Made by a program: the position numbers and the translations under genes
Notes under the pieces: model-generated
What the model was told of the DNA's origin: nothing
Database searches by the model: none
The model's input: the letters and a program-made list of their open reading frames with translations, nothing else
Shown here: piece after piece, positions 58,888-64,000 of the stretch
Layout: the number at the start of each line of letters is the position of its first letter
How positions within the stretch are numbered: the first letter of the stretch is position 1
Source: Notolepis coatsorum
Taxonomy: Eukaryota; Chordata; Actinopteri; Aulopiformes; Paralepididae
NCBI GenBank assembly: GCA_963971535.1
Contig: OZ020594.1
Location: 117,649,127 to 117,713,126, forward strand
DNA length: 64,000 bases
Reading direction: 5' to 3'

Positions 58888-59693
58888 TAGGCTTGGGCGA
58901 TATCACTTTTTTCATACCGTTATACCTTGATTATATAATACCCCGGTGTACGGTATTGAACGGTATGACTTTCATTTTCATCAGGGGGGGGGGGGGGGGT
59001 GGCAATGGCAACCCGTGTTACCACGTAAACAGATCGCGGAGATGGCCAGTTAGCCCGCAGCATCCGAGTGCTACTATCATTAGCTCTCAGAATGGAGCCA
59101 CTAGCCAGAAGCCCGCAGCATCCTAGTAATACTAACGTTAACTCTCAGAATGGTAGCCAGGAGCCCCGCAGCACCCTAGTACTAGTAACGTTAGTATTGT
59201 GTATTCAAAAACACACCGGACTGCGACGTAACGTTTTACCGTTTATTTGCTTGTTCCACCAGTCCACAACAACACACACTCTCGTTACCACAACGTTTTA
59301 CGGTATTTTCACAGCACTGTCGCAACATTACCATAAAGCGTGACCACCGTTGTGATACACATACACAACGGTTAGCTCTCAGAACAGCCAGTTAGCCCGC
59401 AGCACCAGGCAGCAACGGTAAGCGTGTCTCGACTCTCATTTAATTTCCAGTGAAGCAGGGTTTCCCCTCCTCCTCCTGCGGCTCGCTGCCTCGTTCCACT
59501 AGTGACTCGAGGACTGGTCTCGCCCTCTGCTGGCGCGTGTGTGCAGTGCACTACAACCAACCACTGTTAAAACTCTGTTTCACTGTAATATAAACTGAAA
59601 TGGATCTGTGATTTTGACGGTATTGATTTTCAATACCGTCGGTATCTCTAAATACCCCGGTATACCTTAATACCGTCATACCGCCCATGCCTA
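58888..59693. mobile_element. hAT-like non-autonomous element
   Basis: 806 bp, ends TAGGCTTGGGCGATATCAC and (inverted) TAGGCATGGGCGGTATGACG. Perfect 8-bp TSD ACCTGTAC (58880-58887, 59694-59701). Contains a G run at 58985-58999. Confidence 0.93.
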
Positions 59694-59880
59694 ACCTGTA
59701 CACCCCTCTGTATTATTGCTGAATGATGTTTTTGAGTATGCAGTACCTATACAGCTAAAGAGATTGGTTTTATCTGGTATTACAGTGGCTAAAAAACTGA
59801 TAGCATCACGATGGTTTCAACCGGAAAAAATTTGCCGAAAGGTCTGGATTCTTACATATCTCGATGTGATTTATCTAGAA

Positions 59881-60284
59881 TTATACAACGGCATGCACAT
59901 TTCTCTATTCTGATTGGCTGAAACAGTCATTTTACACGTGTTTATTCTTCACAATTCCACGCTGCTGGCCCAGGACCCGCCCACAACCGAATCACATCAC
60001 ATCACTCCGCCGGATCACAAGATGCCGGACAATAATTCAACAAATGGATATGTTGATAACGACTAAACGACTAAATATCAAGCGATTCTGTCACAGCGAA
60101 TGTCTTAGTGCTTTAAACAATGTTGGATGATGTAATTGATGGGTCTTGAATCATTGTGTAACAAAAGAAAAATCGCAATTGATTGATTGATTAATTTGCA
60201 ATTTTTTTTCAATTTCTTTTTCCTTTCGACTGTCAGCGCTGGCTCTAGTCTCCACCCACCGCCACACCCCCCCCCCACACACAC

Positions 60285-60328
<44 letters not shown>

Positions 60329-61067
60329 TCCTGTCTGCAACGCGGGGGATAGTCAGACTGAGAGAGAGCTGGGTGCTGCGCTGTTCTAAGTGAGCATGGC
60401 CTATTGAGTTGATTGATTGATTGATTTCTAATTTTATTACTGTACGCTTGGTTTCCAACTGGTTAAGTTTAGGCCCTCTACAGTAGGTTTAAAAAAATAG
60501 GGCGAAAACTTTTTTTTCCTATAGGGCAAAGAAAACTTTTACCTACTTTCTATAGAAGCATCTAAGAATGAAGTTCTATAGAAAGTAGGTCTGCATCCCC
60601 TTAACAATTGTGTGTATTGAGCCGTACTGTATTGTACCCATTCTGCATCTGGTAATAAAATGTTCAATCAATCATTCCAATAATACACAGTTGGATGTGT
60701 TAGTTGGTTGGATGCACTTCAAGCTGCTTCCACATGAGGCAACTTCTCTCAATCATTCCAATAATACACAGTTGGATGTGTTAGTTGGTTGGATGCACTT
60801 CAAGCTGCTTCCACATGGAGGCAACTTGTCTTTTTTGTAGTTGTGGGAACTACTTTTTCTGGCGGATGGTTTTTTCAATAAATCTTCGATTAATGTGTGT
60901 TTATTGTATAGCAATAAGGTTGGATGAATATGGCAGTTGTATAAAAGCATTACACCACTTGCAGTCGTGATTTGTGAACAATAAACCATGCCTAGGGGGG
61001 TCTAACGACCACCCCTAGGCATGGTTTATTGTTCACAAACCACTCCTGCGCGTGATGTAATGCTTAA
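59881..61067 (+). mobile_element. Hairpin-ended composite element, copy C
   Basis: 1,187 bp, the cleanest copy. Starts TTATACAACGGCATGC, ends GATGTAATGCTTAA. The LINE copy at 43020-43500 gives the empty site AAGAA/ATATCTAC, so there is no TSD. Perfect hairpin with 17-bp stems and a 16-nt loop at 60541-60590. Terminal palindrome with 28-bp perfect stems (60971-60998 and 61012-61039) and longer imperfect arms outside (AAGCATTACACCAC / GTGATGTAATGCTT). A LINE 3' end lies at 60590-60680. An internal GCAGTTGTATAA (about 60938-60949) is an imperfect inverted match to the left end. Confidence 0.85.
60276..60323. repeat. (CA)n microsatellite in copy C
   Basis: Same position in the element as in copies A and B. 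Confidence 0.9.
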
Positions 61068-61245
61068 ATATCTACAGCAAGAATTTTGGGTCTCAATGAA
61101 TCCAAATTGACAATGTGGTTAGAAGTGGTGGAGAGAATAAAAGCTAGCATTTAATGGTAGTGTCTGGTTAGGAGCGAATGATAATGGATGGATTATCCAT
61201 TGGGGGGTCCAGGGCGGGGGGTGCGAGCAAGAGCATATGTGTGTA

Positions 61246-61600
61246 ATAATAATAATAATAATGACTTGGATTTATATAGCGCTCTTCATGACACCCAGAG
61301 CGCTTCACAGAGTCCATTATTCGTTCATACACAGTCATACCGGTGGTGGTAAGCTACAATTGCAGCCAGAGCTGCCCTGAGGCAGACTCACGGAAGCGTG
61401 GCGAATAATCAACGCCTACGGCCCCTCCGACCACCACCAACATTCATTCACATGTATACACATTCATACGAGGCAAGTAGGTTAAGTGTCTTGCCCAAGG
61501 ACACAACGGCAGTGGGATGGACATGGGCTTGAGCGGGATTCGAACCACCAACCCTTCTATCATTGGACGACCCGCTCTACCCCTGAGCCACGCCGCCCCA
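61246..61600 (-). mobile_element. tRNA-derived SINE
   Basis: Minus strand head GGGGCGGCGTGGCTCAGGGG with the A-box segment (61573-61592), B box GGTTCGAATCC (61536-61546), body TTGTGTCCTTGGGCAAGAC, and a tail-end segment GAGCGCTATATAAATCC before (ATT)n at 61246-61261. GTGTA on both sides is a possible short TSD. Inserted in an L1-like 3'UTR. Confidence 0.85.
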
Positions 61601-61745
61601 CGTGTAGGGGAATAGATAGCAGGTATTAGGGGTATATCTTGTATAAGACATTTATCCAAACGGTGATTTAACTGATGTGCACTGTTAACAATGCTTGTAT
61701 ATCTAATCGTGTGTTGTCATGTTTGTTTATGTGTTTGTTTAAAAA

Positions 61746-61990
61746 AAAATACAAAAAAAAAAATCCATCAAAATCAGTGTTGTTGCTAATCATTGACACA
61801 TGCTAGCCTGTAATAATCCCCCCCAGAAAAATCTACTTTGCATTTGATATATTGCAAATATATGCCATCACACACACTGGCATTTAAAGGGTTAGAATTA
61901 TAAAATGAATTATATATGTGGTGTTATGATCAGGGCTGGATAAAAGATTTATGAAAGAAAAAGTGGTAAATTAATTCAACATATAGTTAT
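61746..61990. other. Unassigned AT-rich sequence
   Basis: A-rich run at 61741-61764. Nothing else recognised. Confidence 0.3.
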
Positions 61991-62160
61991 CATTTTATGG
62001 TGTTTTTGAACTGTATCAAAGGCTTTTGACAAATCTACAAAGAGGGCAGCACAGTGTTTCTTCTTATCTAATTCTGAGATCATATCATTTGTAACCAGAG
62101 TGATGGCTGATGTAGTACTGTGTTTGGCTCTAAAACCACATATAAAAACATTACATTTAC
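61991..62160 (-). pseudogene. LINE reverse transcriptase scrap
   Basis: Minus strand reads FICGFRAKHSTTSAITLVTN and ALFVDLSKAFDTVQ (RT motif A). Only this piece of the RT remains. Confidence 0.75.
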
Positions 62161-62654
62161 AATAAAATAAAGAACAAAAAATACTCATCAATTTTCATCA
62201 CAAGTCATCGACTTCGGGGTCCATACAGGGCAATATAAATCAGTCAAAACATATGCAGCCAGATGTCCCTGCCTCAAAGTCATTAAGAATAACTTGAAAT
62301 GCATCCAATGAGACCACCTACCAAAGATGTGGATAATTAGTAGAGGGAGCAACATACTTAAACCCCCTGTTTCCCAATCCAGTACGGGCTTTAGGGACAG
62401 ATGGTATGAATAAGACAATAACTTCCCATACATTTTTAAAGAATGTAGATCCATAGGTATGATGGAAGCAACCCCAGAATAGCCTTATAAATAAAAAATA
62501 TGCCAATGGTTAAGTATGGGTGGACAAGGCAGACCATCCAACCCAAACATGCAAAGAGCCATGGTGAGTAAGGCGGAGCTACAATATGTTAGATCCTTGC
62601 ACATTTGTAAAATGCCCATCCCATGTTTGAGCTCACTAACCTGGCGTATTCCCT
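62161..62654 (-). other. Open minus-strand segments, unclassified
   Basis: Overlapping minus-strand frames (62188-62454, 62318-62506, 62485-62673) read hydrophobic and aromatic-rich sequence such as ELKGIRQVSELKHGMGIL. Possibly a decayed retroelement C terminus. No motif recognised. Confidence 0.25.
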
Positions 62655-63987
62655 TTAACTCATTGACTGCCACGCTGTTTTTCCATCTTTACTCCCTGGG
62701 TTTCCATCTTTACTCCCTGGGGCCAGCGGTATTGACCATTTTCATGATGTTTGCGGACCCATCGTATATTCTATATTTAGCTATGGAGACAATAGTACGG
62801 CTCATTTGAGAGGCACTATTTATACTCAAACAGGCTCTCGCCTGAAACCCATATTACTGCCAGGTCAAAGGTAAACACGACCATATGTTTCTTCACAAAG
62901 CCATCGGGGGGGGGGGGGGGTCGTTTTCTGACACTGCGATCATTACAAAAGCATGTTTTATGATGGGGTTCGGTAAAATAGACGTTACCTTTGTCAGCAG
63001 GTACTCCACTCTCGCTCCAAGTGTCTTGGATCAGAACAGGATCAATACATATAACGTTAGGTGGCCCTCATCCGTTGTCTTCTTCTTCATCATTTCCAAT
63101 AGTTCGCTCGCCATTGCATTGCAGGCTACTATTGTGTGCTCGGGCCAGACTATACCACGGAGCCCAATGGGTTTCCTCATCGGCCGGTGTGACTATAGTA
63201 TTTTTATGATTTACCAGAAGTGTTGAGTCCAACATAGTCTGGTGAAAAACGCACCTTATCATCCATAATCATCATCCATATCATCCGTTTTGTCTTCTTC
63301 TTCATAATATCCAATAGTTTGCTCTAGGCGATCGCCATTGTCGAACGTTAGTTGGCTGTAGTTTGCTCACTGCTGCTCGCTCCCTAGTGCTTTGGGTGCT
63401 GTGGGGCGGCCCCACACTAAACTGGCCCATGCAATTCAAAAGGTAGGAGTAGTGATGCACCGATGTGAAAATTGTGGCCGATAACCGATATTAATATTGC
63501 TGTTCTGGCCGGTACCGATATTTACCGATGTCGATATCTCTGTATAGAAAACACTTTTTTATGATAATCAAATGAAGAGCTATTTTCCAAAACGCATAAT
63601 CTTTTTACTTTTGTAACTTATTTTCAGAAATTACTGATATTTTGAAACTATTTAAGGCCAAAACATGTAAAAAGAAAAGAAACTAAGTAAATCTTGATAT
63701 CGGACCGATACCGATGTGTAAAAAAAACTGCCATATCGGCCGATATTATATCGGCGGCCGATATATCGTGCATCACTAGGTAGGAGATACTGCCACCTGT
63801 CGGGATTCGATCGTCATTGCAATTATAACATAGCCAGAGGTCCCAGGCACACTCACAAAGGCCTGCACGAGTGTTTAGAATAATAATAATGAAAAAAAGG
63901 AATGGAAAACGAGATATCTCGTTATTGGCGCTCAAGCGTTGGCTGTCAGAAACGAGATATCTAATTTTTGGTGCTCAATGAGTTTAA
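62655..63987. mobile_element. TTAA-flanked piggyBac-like element, copy 4
   Basis: TTAA at 62655-62658 and 63984-63987; ends CTCATTGACTGCCACGC and (inverted) CTCATTGAGCACC. Includes a 2x TTTCCATCTTTACTCCCTGG (62680-62720), a G run (62907-62920), a 2x ACGAGATATCT near the right end and the MITE at 63450-63778. No transposase. Confidence 0.65.
63450..63778. mobile_element. Intact TAGTGATGCAC-family MITE
   Basis: 329 bp, ends TAGTGATGCACCGATGTG and (inverted) TAGTGATGCACGATATATC. Perfect 8-bp TSD GGTAGGAG (63442-63449, 63779-63786). It is the unbroken relative of 50469-50699 plus 54294-54386. Confidence 0.95.
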
Positions 63988-64000
63988 GAGGGTACAGTAC

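Larger units (their letters stand above)
58820..61745 (+). pseudogene. L1/Tx1-like LINE 3' part broken by three insertions
   Basis: Host pieces: 58820-58887 (KEVTQQLSNLLILNIPV-like codons), 59694-59880 (LNDVFEYAVPIQLKRLVLSG to YLDVIY), 61068-61245 (ATATCTACAGCAAGAATTTT, then 3'UTR) and 61601-61745. Interrupted by an hAT-like element (58888-59693), composite copy C (59881-61067) and a SINE (61246-61600). The order agrees with the related copies at 36941-39450 and 43020-43500. Confidence 0.82.

Overview
This window is eukaryotic and almost wholly made of transposable elements (TEs). The mix points to a ray-finned (probably teleost) fish: L2-type and other non-LTR retrotransposons, tRNA-derived SINEs, many short hAT-like elements with 8-bp target-site duplications (TSDs), TTAA-flanked piggyBac-like elements, a young Ty3/gypsy element and long GA, CT, CA and poly-G tracts. 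No RNA gene, CRISPR array or prokaryotic operon was seen. Species was not inferred.

Layout. 0-4.4 kb: a decayed LINE, a SINE, and a fold-back element inside a LINE tail. 4,441-13,900: a complete Ty3/gypsy retrotransposon on the minus strand, with two 1,809-bp LTRs and one uninterrupted 1,878-codon gag-pol frame; it sits inside a LINE (4,133-4,440 and 13,901-14,680). 14.7-20.2 kb: a fold-back MITE inside a second repeat, tandem duplications, two weak exon candidates and an hAT-like MITE. 20.4-25.5 kb: four more hAT-like elements with perfect 8-bp TSDs. 24.7-27.75 kb: a TTAA element holding an hAT-like element and a probable solo LTR. 28.3 and 36.6 kb: two phase-compatible plus-strand exons, the best candidates for a host gene. 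28.8-36.5 kb: L2 fragments, a long L2 (split by an hAT-like MITE) and TTAA elements. 36.9-43.5 kb: an L1/Tx1-like element and a second LINE with an antisense copy of its own 3' end. 44.1-49.7 kb: a SINE split by an hAT-like element, itself split by a BED-zinc-finger hAT element, itself holding a MITE and LINE tails. 50.5-61.1 kb: three copies of an unclassified hairpin-ended composite element, with nested hAT copies and an L1-like remnant broken three times. 62.6-64 kb: another TTAA element with a small MITE.

Most of the interest is in how the elements are nested. TSDs, and intact relatives within the window that serve as empty sites, let many insertion orders be read directly. The two strongest unexplained signals are (i) the hairpin-ended composite element inserted three times without a TSD (50,700-54,293; 56,912-58,156; 59,881-61,067), and (ii) a short word of consensus ATAGGGTNNANCTGCAGNGC that recurs in otherwise unrelated repeats.

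All calls come from reading the sequence; no database search was possible, so family names below superfamily level are tentative.
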